Below, one piece after another: positions 29,524-39,700 of a stretch of DNA of 64,000 bases. Position 1 is the stretch's first letter. Every line of letters begins with the position of its first letter. The notes under the pieces are model-generated. The model did not search any database. It saw only the letters and a list, made by a program, of their open reading frames with translations, and had not been told where the DNA came from. The DNA is from CAZTHM01 sp041946825 (GTDB taxonomy: Bacteria; Acidobacteriota; Terriglobia; UBA7540), in the NCBI GenBank assembly GCA_041946825.1, contig JBHGBD010000013.1:146678-210677 (forward strand), given 5' to 3'. The translations under genes and the position numbers were made by a program.

Positions 29524-30216
29524 CTAGTTGCTGTTTTGAAGGCGCTGGAGGATGTCCTGGGCTCGGGACTGTGCAAGGTGAAGAAAGCGCGGATTGCGCG
29601 CGATTTTTTCGAGCGTGGGCACAAGCAGTTCCGGATCGGCGAGCGCTTGCTTGTCGAGATCCATCTGGATGAGAAGCAACTCCCTGGGCAGGCTAAGGTG
29701 GTCGTATTTGATCGCGTGTTCCAGGGTCGTCAGGTGTTGTTCAACTCCGGAGATTTTCTCGAAGAGATCTGCCAGTGTCTGCGCTTCGCGGCGCAACGTA
29801 TAGTTGTATTCCACCTTATTGGTCCGACCGTCCTGCTCGTAGATGAATGTCTTGAGACCGAGGTTGGCGACCTTGCGGTGGCTTTCGAGTTCGATGGACT
29901 GAAAATTATCCAATGCCTCGGCCAGTTGGAAGAGCCGCGCCGTGGTGGCGGGGGAGAGTTTCATGGGGCGCGGGGAGGGCGGCTCGTCGAGCTTGCGTCC
30001 CTCGTAGGTGGCGTTCCCGCTGGCGTCGACGGTGATGGAGAGAAACTCGGGACTGCTGCCCTTCAAGACCTTCGAGTAGGTCAGTCTGGGCGAAGGAAGG
30101 GGAGACTGGGCAGGGCCCGAAGCGGACGAAAGAAGGAATCCCAAGGCCGCGAAAAGTGCCAAGCCGCATCGCCGCCGTGCAGTTTGAGGCCGCGATTCCC
30201 GCCCGAGAATCTCCAT
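29524..30216 (-). CDS. Secreted protein of unknown function
   Basis: 230 residues. An Arg-rich n-region and a hydrophobic core (CGLALFAALGFLLSSASG) give a Sec signal with likely cleavage near GPAQS. The mature part starts with beta-type sequence (LTYSKVLKG, FLSITVDASGNATYEGRKL) and continues into helices (TARLFQLAEALDNF, PELLVPTLEKIARN). Proteins of this form occur in Acidobacteria, but I cannot name a family or activity. It lies 107 nt downstream of yebC on the same strand and could be cotranscribed. Confidence 0.65.
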   Translation of the reverse strand: MEILGRESRPQTARRRCGLALFAALGFLLSSASGPAQSPLPSPRLTYSKVLKGSSPEFLSITVDASGNATYEGRKLDEPPSPRPMKLSPATTARLFQLAEALDNFQSIELESHRKVANLGLKTFIYEQDGRTNKVEYNYTLRREAQTLADLFEKISGVEQHLTTLEHAIKYDHLSLPRELLLIQMDLDKQALADPELLVPTLEKIARNPRFLHLAQSRAQDILQRLQNSN

Positions 30217-30323
30217 AGTGACGGTTCAGTTCCGCTTGTGAGGGGTCCTGCTTTTCCTCCGGCCGTCTCGCCGGCCGTGACTGCCCCACCTCGACGCGCG
30301 CCACGGCGCGCGAAAATCCCGCG

Positions 30324-31079
30324 CTACTTTGCCTGCGCCAGCGCGTGCATCTCCGACTCCTCAATATCGAAGTTGGCGAACACGTGCTGGACATCTTCGT
30401 GGTCTTCCAGTTCTTCCATCAGGCGCAGCATCTGCTGCGCGCTCTTGCCGGTCACTTTGATGTTGGACTGGGGCACCATGGCAACCTCGGCGGAAACCGG
30501 CGTGATGTTGGCGGCCTTCAGCTTGTCCACGACCTGGTGGAAAACTTCCGGCGGCGTAATGATTTCCCATAGGCTGCCGTCGTCGCGCATGTCTTCCGCG
30601 CCGGCCTCAGTCACGAGGTTGAGCAGCGCTTCTTCGTCGGTGTTCTCTTTGGCGACGACGATCGAGCCGCGCTTGGCGAACATCCACGCCACGCAGCCGT
30701 GCTCGCCCAGATTCCCGCCGTTCTTGGAGAGGATGTGGCGGAGCTCCGAGATCGTGCGATTACGGTTATCGGTGGCGACTTCCAGCATCAAGGCCACACC
30801 GCCGGGGCCGTAACCCTCGAAGACGGCTTCCTCGTAAGAGGCGCCGGGAAGTTCGCCGGTGCCTTTCTGGATGGCGCGCTTGATGTTGTCAGCGGGCATG
30901 TTCTCCGCCTTGGCCGCAAGCACGGCGGTGCGCAAGCGCGGGTTCGAGTCGGGATCACCTCCGCCAATGCGTGCGGCCACCGTGATTTCTTTAATGAGCT
31001 TGGTGAAAATCTTTCCCCGGCGAGCGTCGGCGGCGCCCTTCTTGTGCTTGATCGTTGCCCACTTGGAATGGCCAGACAT
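30324..31079 (-). CDS. yebC: YebC/PmpR-family protein
   Basis: 251 residues, typical length. The N-terminus MSGHSKWATIKHKKGAADA is the family signature, followed by GKIFTKLIKEITVAAR, NMPADNIKRAIQKG and EAVFEGYGPGGVALMLE. YebC proteins were described as DNA-binding regulators; recent work also links them to translation of proline-rich stretches. A GGGAAGGAAAATCC leader supports ATG 31079. Not linked here to ruvABC, its common neighbour. Confidence 0.94.
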   Translation of the reverse strand: MSGHSKWATIKHKKGAADARRGKIFTKLIKEITVAARIGGGDPDSNPRLRTAVLAAKAENMPADNIKRAIQKGTGELPGASYEEAVFEGYGPGGVALMLEVATDNRNRTISELRHILSKNGGNLGEHGCVAWMFAKRGSIVVAKENTDEEALLNLVTEAGAEDMRDDGSLWEIITPPEVFHQVVDKLKAANITPVSAEVAMVPQSNIKVTGKSAQQMLRLMEELEDHEDVQHVFANFDIEESEMHALAQAK

Positions 31080-31234
31080 GGATTTTCCTTCCCTTCACAA
31101 CGGCGCTTGGCGGACCGCCCCTTGAGCGGGCCGCGCTCTGAAGGCTTTATTGCCTCAATATGCTACCACAATCTTTTGACGCAAGTCAGCCGCCGGTTGA
31201 CACGGGCAACCTAGGCCGGGTCGCAGTAGGTCGA

Positions 31235-31306
31235 AGCTATCAGCGGTCAGCCATCAGCCGTTGGCTCATGCAGCACTCACCTTGCTGAAAGCTGATAGCT
31301 GACGCC
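31235..31306. repeat. Fold-back repeat of GCTGATAGCTGA type
   Basis: The left part reads AGCTATCAGCGGTCAGCCATCAGC (in three short periods). The right part, on the opposite strand, reads GTCAGCTATCAGCTTTCAGC. The ends can fold back on each other. It lies just past the terminator of the first TonB receptor. A one-armed relative occurs near 63024. Confidence 0.45.
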
Positions 31307-31315
31307 TTCTTTTCA

Positions 31316-31354
31316 AAAACAAACCCCGCAGCACCTTGCGATGCTGCGGGGCGA
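31316..31354 (-). terminator. Intrinsic terminator of TonB receptor 1 (copy A of a 39-nt repeat)
   Basis: Perfect 10-bp stem (31324-31333 with 31342-31351, arm CCCCGCAGCA) and an 8-nt loop, 32 nt after the receptor stop. On the minus strand the stem is followed by TTTGTTTTTG. The same 39 nt recur at 36641-36679. Confidence 0.85.
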
Positions 31355-31382
31355 AAGCCGATCGTGCGATTCCGGATCGAGC

Positions 31383-34300
31383 TTAGAATAGGAACTTCAA
31401 TCCGAAGCGGATCTGCCGTTGTCCCAGCGAAGAAGTTGTGCCGTTAAAGAGTGAGGGGTCGGCAAAACCCGTATATTCCGTCGCCAGGCCCGCGTCGTCG
31501 ATGAACGGGTCAACGCTATAGAAGTTGGGGTGATTAAAGACGTTGACCATCGACATATGCCACTGCACGGAAACACGCTCCGTTATCCTGGTATCCTTGT
31601 AGACGGCGAAACTACCCACGTTCGTAATGGCGTCGCGCAGGCTGTTGCGTGCCGCCGTCCCCCAGGGACTCCCATAGATACTGTTGGCGGTGGGAGCGTT
31701 CACGATGAAGTGGACCTGCTGCGGGTCGACCCTCACTCCAATGCCGTTTGTGTTCATGCTGTTAAAGAGCAGGAGCGTATCAGGCGGCTGGCTGCACTCC
31801 CAATAGCCCCCTGAGTAGCCGCAAGCGTCCCCGGCGTAGATGCCCACTTTCCCTTCGGGCGCCGACGGGTTGCTGACGTACGGCCGCGAGGTCTCATAGG
31901 TGCCAATGAACGTGTTAGCGAACGACACGTCATTGTACTGAAGCCCCGACGAGCAGTAACTGAGGCAGAATTGAACGGGGGTGTAGGTTTCACCGGAGGC
32001 GAGAGCATAGGTGCCTGAGATTGCCCATCCACCCAGAATCTTCCCGGCCACGCCGCGCTGGTCGCGGTGGGTCGGTATCTCCTCGTGAAAGCTCAGGGTC
32101 CAGGTGTGGGGCCGGTCCAGGCCCGAGAGACCGTGTTCGGCGCCTGTGTAGTCGAATGGATCCTGAGAGAAAGCATAGGTGTTTCCGCCGGCATTCGTTC
32201 CGAAGATTTCGCTGACGTTGTCCGTTGTCTTGCTCCACGTATACGCCGTCCGCAGCGTCAACTGGTTCGCCAGTTTCGTGGCCCGCAGCTCCGTTTGCAG
32301 GGCGTGGTAGTCCGAGTAGCCGGTGTTGGTGCGGAGGCGTCTGATGCCCAGGTTGCAGTCGGCCCGGCGATAGCCCGGGGCGGTGCTGTCAGTGCAGGGC
32401 GTGACGCCGGAGGGGAGAGAATCCGGGAAATCGGCAAAGAGCGTGCTGACGCGCGGGTTCTCGTTGATGGATTGGAAAAGCCTGTCGCCATGGTTGCCAA
32501 TGTAGCGCGCTTCAAAGACCGTTTTGGCCCCGATCTCCCTCTGAATGCCGAATGACCAGCTTTGCACCCGGTCCGTCCGAAAATCGGACGCCACCCCAGT
32601 CTGACTGAATCTCCGTGGGTCAGAGACTCCGAACGTAAGGAAGGAAGCAAACTGATCCCGGACCGCCGGCCCGAAGGGAGCTGCGGGGAGACCGGTGCCA
32701 GGAACGGGGTTGCCGTCCACGTCCACACCACTCACGGTTTGGGCGAGAACGATTGGAGCGGAGCTCATCATGTTCAAATACATGTTGTAGAAGGGTGGAT
32801 CGTACGACAGTCGGTAACCTCCCCGAATGACCGTCCTGCCCTCGCCTGTCAGGAAGCCGCCCCCTTTCGGTGTATAGGCAAAGCCGATGCTGGGGCCGAA
32901 GTCGGTTTTGATATTATTAAGCCGCGGAACGGTGCGGATGCTCAAATCCAGGCTGGGATCCCAGAAGGCTGTAGCGTCGTTGGACTCCCGATGTGTCGTA
33001 ACGTCGTTGAAGAAGTTCGAAGGCTGCGAGAAGTAAGACCACGTAAGACCGAGATTCAAGGTCAAGTTCGGCGTCACCTTGAAGTCGTCTCCGACATAAG
33101 CAAAAAACTGGTGCTCCTTGAAGCCCGCCACGGGATTGCCCGAAGCAATCTGGATACTGCTCGGGATGTTGGCCATGTAACTATCGAAATCGGGGTAATT
33201 GAAGGTCCCGTTGACGTTGGGTAGGAATCTGTTTCCCGATCGCTGATGCGTCCAGTTGAATCCCGCCTTGAGCTGATGCCGGCCAACAATGTAGCTCCAA
33301 TTATCCTGAAGCTGGTAGGTATTGACGATCCGGCCCTGAGGGGCGCTATTGAGTGGCCCGTAATCGGCGTACCCCGGGGGGAGGTTGATGTTGGCCAAGG
33401 CCTGATCGATATTCAACATCGACGGAATGGTATCCCCAATGGTGTTGGTGCCGAATTCCACGGAGATACGCCCGTAATTGACCCGAAATTCGTTCACCAT
33501 GCGGCCCGAGAAGGTCCGGGTCCAGCTCAATCCGTACCCCTGTCCGAGACTTGGCACGCTGACCGGATAACCTACCGCCGCCCGGCCAAAGGAATCGGCG
33601 TTGGGCGGTAGGTTGGGCTGATAGTACCATCGCCCATAGATGCGGTTCTTGTCGGTTTGAACGTCAATCCGAGCCATCGCGTCCTTGCCCCTGAATCCCG
33701 TAGGAAGCGTCCGCTGCACGCCGCCCATTTCCACGTCGCAGGTCTGTGTGCCGTCAAGTGGATTGGTGAAGGTCAGGAGTTCCGGTGCTCCGGTGATGAT
33801 GGGATTTCCTCCGGTAATTCCGAAAGGCCCATAGTTGCGTATTGCAGCGACCGAGTTAGCGTTCGCCCAGGAGCAGGCCGCCATCTGATCTAGGCCTGCC
33901 GGTGTTGGCGTCAGCGAACCTGTCGAATAAGTCTGGCTCTGTGAGAGATAGTCATGGTCAAAGCCACCGAAAACAAACAGCTTGTCCTTAATGATCGGGC
34001 CGCCCCCGGAGTAGCTGTGGAAGATCTCATTATAGCGGGGCAGCTTGTCGAGGTCCTCGAAGGACTTCTGCGCACTGTCGAGAGTACTCAGGGCCGAGTT
34101 GGCTTCGGTCACGGTAACGGTCCCGTGCCAGTTGTTCGTTCCGGATTTCGTCACGATGTTGACGACCGATCCGGCATTGCGGCCATACTCGGGGCCAAAA
34201 TTGTTGGTGACGGCCTGATATTCTTCTACGAAATCAGTGTTGCCCACGAAGATCGAGGGCCCGCCCACCGAATTGTCGTTGTTGGCTTGTCCATCGAGTT

Positions 34301-34901
34301 GCTGGTCATTGTTCCGGCCGCGGATGCCGTTGACCGCAAAGCTTGCGCCATTCGTGTTCGAGAAGTTCCCGTCGCGGCTGTCGACGACGCCGGGAAGCAT
34401 GAGCATGAGCCGATCGAGTCCCTGATTCTCGCCTACGCTGGGGAAGACCGCGATCTCATTCCCTTTCACGGCGGTGGATATCTGCGCCTGCGTGGTCTGG
34501 AGGAGTGGCGCCTCGGCCGCGACTTCAATGACCGTCGTCAATGCTCCGACCTCCAATTGGAGCATTCCCAGGCCGTTGTCCGTGGCCGAGGAAACGACCA
34601 CGTTGCTGACCGCAAACTTCTTGAAGCCTTCCTTCGAGACCTCGACACGATAAGTGCCGATAGGCAGCAACGCGAGTTTGAAGGCTCCGGACGCCTCGCT
34701 TCTCACCGTGAAATTCAGATTGGTCTCGGCGTTCACGGCACGGATTTCGGCGTCGGGAACTGCACCCCCCGACTGGTCGATAACCGTTCCCGAGATCGAT
34801 CCTTTAATGACCTGGGCGGGGAGGCGATCCACACCCGCGACAAGGAACAGTAGGAATAAGAATGTCCCCCACGAAAGAAACCTTCTCAAGTAATCTCGCA
34901 T
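31383..34901 (-). CDS. TonB-dependent receptor with carboxypeptidase-regulatory-like domain (1)
   Basis: 1172 residues. The ATG at 34901 follows AGGAGGTAGC closely and is preferred over an in-frame start at 34916. A signal peptide (TFLFLLFLVAGVDRLPAQ) precedes a carboxypeptidase-regulatory-like beta domain (about 30-110, GTVIDQSGGAVPDAEI). The plug (about 125-260) has VNGIRGRNNDQQLDGQ and GPEYGRNAGSVVNIVTKSGTN. A 22-strand-type barrel runs to a terminal Phe (RFGLKFLF). These Oar-like receptors bring large nutrients, often glycans or peptides, across the outer membrane. No SusD or TonB gene is adjacent, so the ligand is unknown. Confidence 0.92.
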   Translation of the reverse strand: MRDYLRRFLSWGTFLFLLFLVAGVDRLPAQVIKGSISGTVIDQSGGAVPDAEIRAVNAETNLNFTVRSEASGAFKLALLPIGTYRVEVSKEGFKKFAVSNVVVSSATDNGLGMLQLEVGALTTVIEVAAEAPLLQTTQAQISTAVKGNEIAVFPSVGENQGLDRLMLMLPGVVDSRDGNFSNTNGASFAVNGIRGRNNDQQLDGQANNDNSVGGPSIFVGNTDFVEEYQAVTNNFGPEYGRNAGSVVNIVTKSGTNNWHGTVTVTEANSALSTLDSAQKSFEDLDKLPRYNEIFHSYSGGGPIIKDKLFVFGGFDHDYLSQSQTYSTGSLTPTPAGLDQMAACSWANANSVAAIRNYGPFGITGGNPIITGAPELLTFTNPLDGTQTCDVEMGGVQRTLPTGFRGKDAMARIDVQTDKNRIYGRWYYQPNLPPNADSFGRAAVGYPVSVPSLGQGYGLSWTRTFSGRMVNEFRVNYGRISVEFGTNTIGDTIPSMLNIDQALANINLPPGYADYGPLNSAPQGRIVNTYQLQDNWSYIVGRHQLKAGFNWTHQRSGNRFLPNVNGTFNYPDFDSYMANIPSSIQIASGNPVAGFKEHQFFAYVGDDFKVTPNLTLNLGLTWSYFSQPSNFFNDVTTHRESNDATAFWDPSLDLSIRTVPRLNNIKTDFGPSIGFAYTPKGGGFLTGEGRTVIRGGYRLSYDPPFYNMYLNMMSSAPIVLAQTVSGVDVDGNPVPGTGLPAAPFGPAVRDQFASFLTFGVSDPRRFSQTGVASDFRTDRVQSWSFGIQREIGAKTVFEARYIGNHGDRLFQSINENPRVSTLFADFPDSLPSGVTPCTDSTAPGYRRADCNLGIRRLRTNTGYSDYHALQTELRATKLANQLTLRTAYTWSKTTDNVSEIFGTNAGGNTYAFSQDPFDYTGAEHGLSGLDRPHTWTLSFHEEIPTHRDQRGVAGKILGGWAISGTYALASGETYTPVQFCLSYCSSGLQYNDVSFANTFIGTYETSRPYVSNPSAPEGKVGIYAGDACGYSGGYWECSQPPDTLLLFNSMNTNGIGVRVDPQQVHFIVNAPTANSIYGSPWGTAARNSLRDAITNVGSFAVYKDTRITERVSVQWHMSMVNVFNHPNFYSVDPFIDDAGLATEYTGFADPSLFNGTTSSLGQRQIRFGLKFLF

Positions 34902-35466
34902 GCTACCTCCTTGCATGTTTGCACTGACTCAATGATGTGAGAACAGGTGCACAATTTTGGGATGAGGTGAAATACCTCAGTTGGCCGAGCGAACATATGA
35001 TTAGAGCAGTTTTGTCACCGAAAATAGGACCAGCAACCGTTTGGAATATGACAAAATGTCTAACTATTTCAGCAATCTACGTTACGAACTCCGACAACCT
35101 GGTATCTTCCGCAATCGAGTCGCCAAGGTGAAGTTCATTCTTTAGCGTTTTGCTTTCAACGAAATCCGCTTGGTGCCCACAAGCGAGTAAGGGCGGTTCT
35201 ACAGGAACTCATATTTGGTGGCGTTTTCGATAGATTTCAGGATTCACAGCGGGGAAATATGTCCGTTATTCGAATCTTGGCGGCAAAGCGGACTTTTTGT
35301 CGTAGCTTTCTGAGCGGGACATCCGGGTTATTTCGCGTGCAGAACTCACGCCGAAAAGCGGGAGGGCTCTTCCAGTTTGGTTGGAGCCGGCCACCAGAAT
35401 AAGCTGAAGCTACCTCAAGAAACAGGGAAAAACGCTTTGGGTTCGCGGGCGCCGGGAGAGTGGTGT
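34902..35466. other. Upstream region of TonB receptor 1
   Basis: About 0.56 kb between the TPR gene stop and the receptor start. It is visibly more AT-rich than the genes around it, consistent with a promoter region. No gene, tRNA or clear operator palindrome seen. Confidence 0.35.
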
Positions 35467-36522
35467 CTAGTGCCGGAGAGTTGACTGTTCCTGCGCTTGA
35501 GCGCGCAATTCGCTGATGGCCTGACGCACACGCGGCATATAGGAACTGTGCGGATCGAGCGCGGCGAACTCCTCGAGTTCGCGTAAGGCATTCTGAGTGT
35601 CACCGCGGTTGCGATAGATGTCAACCATCAGCAAATGAATCTTGGGTGGTGCGTTGGGTTGGTCTCGCGCTCTCAATCCATACTCCAGGGCCTTGTCCCA
35701 TTGCCCCCGGCCGCCCTGGCTGCGCGCGAGTTGGTAAGGCCACTGCCAGCCACCGGGATCGATTTCCATGGCGCGCAGCAGCAAACGGTCGGCTTCATCG
35801 AACCGCTTCTGAGCAATGAGAATAACAGCCAGCGGATGATAGGAAAGCGCGAACTCAGGTTCTCTCGCGATGGCATTCTGGAAATCCGTTTTAGCATCCT
35901 CCGTGGAATGCGTTTCCAGGTGGGCCATCCCCAGCAAGTAATAAGCCTCATAGTAGTCAGGGAAGATTTTCGTCGCCTTGCGAAAATGCGGGACGCTGTC
36001 AAAGGGTTTTTGTTCATCTTTCAGGTGCACGAGTCCTTTGCTGACCTCCCTGAGCGCTCGCGCCGGGATGGCCAGTGTCCGGGCGCTGATGGTACTGCCG
36101 TGCGGAAGGGCCTTCGAGGGGATACGCGGAAGGCTGACCGTCACTTCACGGAAAACATCGCGGGCCGCGACCTCCACCACGGTTTCACTCGTTGTGAAGC
36201 CCTGGAGCGACACGCGCGCCCGATAGGGCTGAAGCGACAGGCCTGAGAAGTCCGCGCACCCGCGCTCGTCACTGAAGGCTTTCGACACGAGTGTGCCAGA
36301 AGCCGACTGCAATTCGACGAGGGCTCCTTGGAGGGGCTCGTACGTCCTGGCGTCATTGACGCGCACGCGGACCGAAAGATCGGGCCCCACCGAACTCTGC
36401 TGGGTACCAGCGGCTGCCGCCGGAAGGAACTGAGGGAGACAGAGGAGGGGAACCAGAAGGGCGAGGATCTTCTGCAGGGAACGTTCGGGCGTGACGCAAG
36501 CCGCACGGCCACTGCTCCGCAT
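35467..36522 (-). CDS. TPR protein with carboxypeptidase-regulatory-like domain, secreted
   Basis: About 351 residues from ATG 36522 (a GTG at 36531 is an alternative; neither has a clear ribosome site). A signal peptide (KILALLVPLLCLPQFLPAAAA) is followed by a beta domain (about 45-130, VRVRVNDARTYEPLQGALVEL) like the N-terminal domain of the neighbouring receptors. Tetratricopeptide repeats follow (about 175-340, YYEAYYLLGMAHLETHSTEDA, AIAREPEFALSYHPLAVIL and so on). It lies between the two TonB receptors on the same strand and may help in their assembly or signalling. That role is inferred from position only. Confidence 0.75.
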   Translation of the reverse strand: MRSSGRAACVTPERSLQKILALLVPLLCLPQFLPAAAAGTQQSSVGPDLSVRVRVNDARTYEPLQGALVELQSASGTLVSKAFSDERGCADFSGLSLQPYRARVSLQGFTTSETVVEVAARDVFREVTVSLPRIPSKALPHGSTISARTLAIPARALREVSKGLVHLKDEQKPFDSVPHFRKATKIFPDYYEAYYLLGMAHLETHSTEDAKTDFQNAIAREPEFALSYHPLAVILIAQKRFDEADRLLLRAMEIDPGGWQWPYQLARSQGGRGQWDKALEYGLRARDQPNAPPKIHLLMVDIYRNRGDTQNALRELEEFAALDPHSSYMPRVRQAISELRAQAQEQSTLRH

Positions 36523-36640
36523 AGGAGCCACCCGTAACGTGTTCCTTAATCAAGCGGACCGTACTCCTGACGAGTGGGAGATGCAAGAGGAAATAACATG
36601 GCGCAGCAAGGAATTTGCGCATCGCCAAAATGTCCCTTGC

Positions 36641-36679
36641 AAAACAAACCCCGCAGCACCTTGCGATGCTGCGGGGCGA
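36641..36679 (-). terminator. Intrinsic terminator of TonB receptor 2 (copy B of the 39-nt repeat)
   Basis: Identical to 31316-31354 over 39 nt: the same 10-bp stem and loop (36649-36676), followed on the minus strand by TTTGTTTTGC. It starts 44 nt after the stop of the second receptor and just upstream of the TPR gene. Confidence 0.85.
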
Positions 36680-36719
36680 TTACTTGCAAAGGGAGCGGTC
36701 AGTTCCCGCCGCTCGTGAA

Positions 36720-39700
36720 CTAGAAGTCAATCCGCGCTGCGAACTGGCCGATGCGAGGCCCGAACGTAGCGGTGGACTGACCGAAGCTGTTCGAGGCCAT
36801 GTTGTTCTCGGGCAGCGCGAAGTTGGAGCGATTGAAGATGTTGAAGAAGTTGAACTGCACCGAGATGGACGCGCGCTCCGTAAGCCGAAAAGCCTTATTC
36901 ACGGTGAAATCCAAGTTGGCGTAACCGGGACCCGTGAGGGTATTCCTGCCCAATCGGCCATCGCGCCACAGGCCGTCGTTGACCTTCGGATCCATGACCG
37001 CGTCCTCGAAGTACTGTGTGCGCAGGTAACCGTCCGCCGGACTGACACTGTGATTGACCGCTACGACGTCAGGGTTCCCGTTGCCGGTGAAGTCCGGCCG
37101 GTCGATAAACTTGCCGTCGCCGTTTGTGTCCGCATTGCCGTCGTAAATGTTGAAAGGCAATCCCGACTGGATGGAGACGATCGACCCGATCCTCCACCCG
37201 CCGGCCCAACGGTTCGACCGGAAGAACGGCAGGTCATAGATGACGCTGCTTACAAACCGGTGGCGAAGATCGAAATCCGCGCGCCCGTAGTCCAGCGCGC
37301 GATTCATGACATCCATCGTGGAGATCCCATTATTGCCGGACGCGGCGCGGTTGTTGAACGCATCGCTGACGTAATCCAGAGCCTTCGACCACGTGTAGTT
37401 GCTCTGGAACTGCAGCCCGCGCGACATCCGCTTGGTGAGCTGGAACTGGAAGGCATGGTAGTTCGAGTTGAAGTAGTTGCCGCGCGCATTGTCCGAGCCG
37501 ATCGTGTTGTTGGGCCGCCTGCTGCTGAAGTCTCCCGCAATCCGTCCCGGGAAAGTGTTCAGGTCCACGACTCCGGTCAGCTTGTGCCCGAAGGTTCCGA
37601 TGTAGTTGAACTCAACCATCATGTTGTTTCCGAGCTCGTGTTGAATCCCCATATGCACCTGCTCGGTATACGCGGCCACCATGTTCTGATCCATATGGCG
37701 AGGAGAAGGCTTGGGCTGGTATGCCGGGTTGTTGTACGCCGAGGTCACAATCGGGATGGAATACAGGTCCGGCGTGACCACGGGCCCGGCAGCCACTCCG
37801 TTGATCAGGAATCCCACGTCATTGAACGAGAAGAGGGGCGGATTGAAGCGGATGTTCTCGAAAAGGTTATTCCACATCCGGTCGTAATAGACCCCGAAGC
37901 CGCCGCGCAGGACCGTCTTCTGGTTCCCCGTGATATCCCAAGCGAACCCGAAGCGCGGTGCGAAGTTGTTTTTGTCTTTGTTCCAGAGCTCGTGATCCCT
38001 TTGTTGGAAAGCCGCCGTTGCTTCCCGGGCATAAGGCACGCTATTTCGCGGGAAGAAGGGGTTGTCCGAGGTTGTATCAATCGGAACCGTGGCCTCTCCA
38101 AAGAAGAAGTTCGAATCCAGGCCCGGCCGGAAGTTGTGGGGAACGCCGAAATAGTCCCAACGAAGGCCCAGGTTGAGGGTAAGGCGGGAAGCTACCTTCC
38201 AATCATCCTGGACGTAAAAGCCCAGTTCGTTGGCACGGTAACCGCGGTAGTATTCCGGCTTCTCCCCGGTTTGGGGATTGATGGAAGCTTCCAGGAGATA
38301 GTAACTTCCGAGAAAAGGCTCGCCAAATGCCGCGTTCTCAAAATCCGCCGCCGCCCAGCCATCCGTCAGGAGGTTCTCAATATCCCAAGGGAGAACGAAT
38401 CCGAATTCGCTGGCATTGAAGATCGACCCGTTCCGCGTCCGGCGATATTCAGCACCCACATTGAAGCTGTGCTTTCCCCTCGTGATGGCGATGTGATCCT
38501 GATACTGGAACTGATTGTCGGTGAAATTCTGGGGAAGTCCGGAAGTCATCCCGATTCCCACTCCCGTCGGATCGAGCGCCGGGATAATGGACGGGACGTT
38601 GGGGTCGATGTCGCGCGGGAACTCGCTGTTATGACGCAGAAAGCTGATCTTTGCTTCATTCAGGATGGAGGGGCTGAAAGTGTGCGTGTAACTGAGCCCC
38701 CAATTCTGAGCGCGACTCAGCGCGGTAATGGGAAAATACGGGCTGCCAAGGCCGTCGGTGCCGAGCGAGGAATCCACGGTATCGTAATCATCGAACGCCA
38801 TCAGCCCGGTCAGCCGGTCCCTGTCGCCAATCGTATGGTCAACCTTGATGCTGAAGCGGTTTTCGTTCAGCTTGGTGTTATTGCGTACATCCGCGTCCCC
38901 GAAGACATTCACGGGGTAGGTGATCGGTACCCCAAAGATCGCGGGGAAATATCCACCCGTTTCGTTGCTGAAATTGGAGGTTGGAGCTGGGTAGGGATAC
39001 TTGTTCACCAGGTCGGATGCGATCGGCCCGAGGGTGCGTGAGTTATCAAAAGCTCCGGGGCACGTTGCCCCCAGAACTTGCATGCAGGCGCCGTTCGGGT
39101 CGGTCTCCATGAAGTCGGCATACCCACCACTCCGTACGAAGTCGACAAATTGCGGGGTGATGGAAGTGACGACATTCGGTGCTCCCTGGCGCATGCGCTG
39201 GATCTCCACAGCGCCGAAGATGAACGTCTTATCCTTGCGAATCGGTCCGCCCAACGAGCCCCCGAACTGGTTTCTCACCAGAGAGTCCTTCGTGCCGTTG
39301 CGATTCGAGAAGAAGTCATTGGCGGTGATGGACTGATTGCGGTTGTACTCGAAGACCGAGCCGTGCAGAGTGTTGGTGCCGGACTTCATCACCGCGTCGG
39401 CTACGAATCCCGACTGGCGGCCGTACTGCGCGGTGAATGAGTTCGTTTCCACGCGGAATTCCTGGATGGCGTCGGGCGAAATCCCGGTAATCGCGCCGGG
39501 AATGGTGCCTACCGTATTGTGGCTGCGCCCGCCCTGTCCCTGGTCGTTGTTGTCAAAGCCGTCGATAATGAAGTTTCCCGTCCCGCCCCGCGATCCGTTC
39601 ACCGCGGCGCCCCGCGTGCTTCCATTGAACTCGATGTTGCCCAGGGCGCTCGGAACAGACCCTGGCATCAGGTTCACGAAGGCGCTGGGGTCCCGAACTT

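Noticed and set aside
29446..30813. 455-codon frame opposite the secreted protein and yebC
   Set aside because: Spans two real genes and the gap between them on the other strand; no ribosome site.
36615..39041. 808-codon open frame opposite the second TonB receptor
   Set aside because: It lies fully antisense to a receptor with clear motifs; its sequence has no recognisable domain and is what high-GC codon use creates on the opposite strand.
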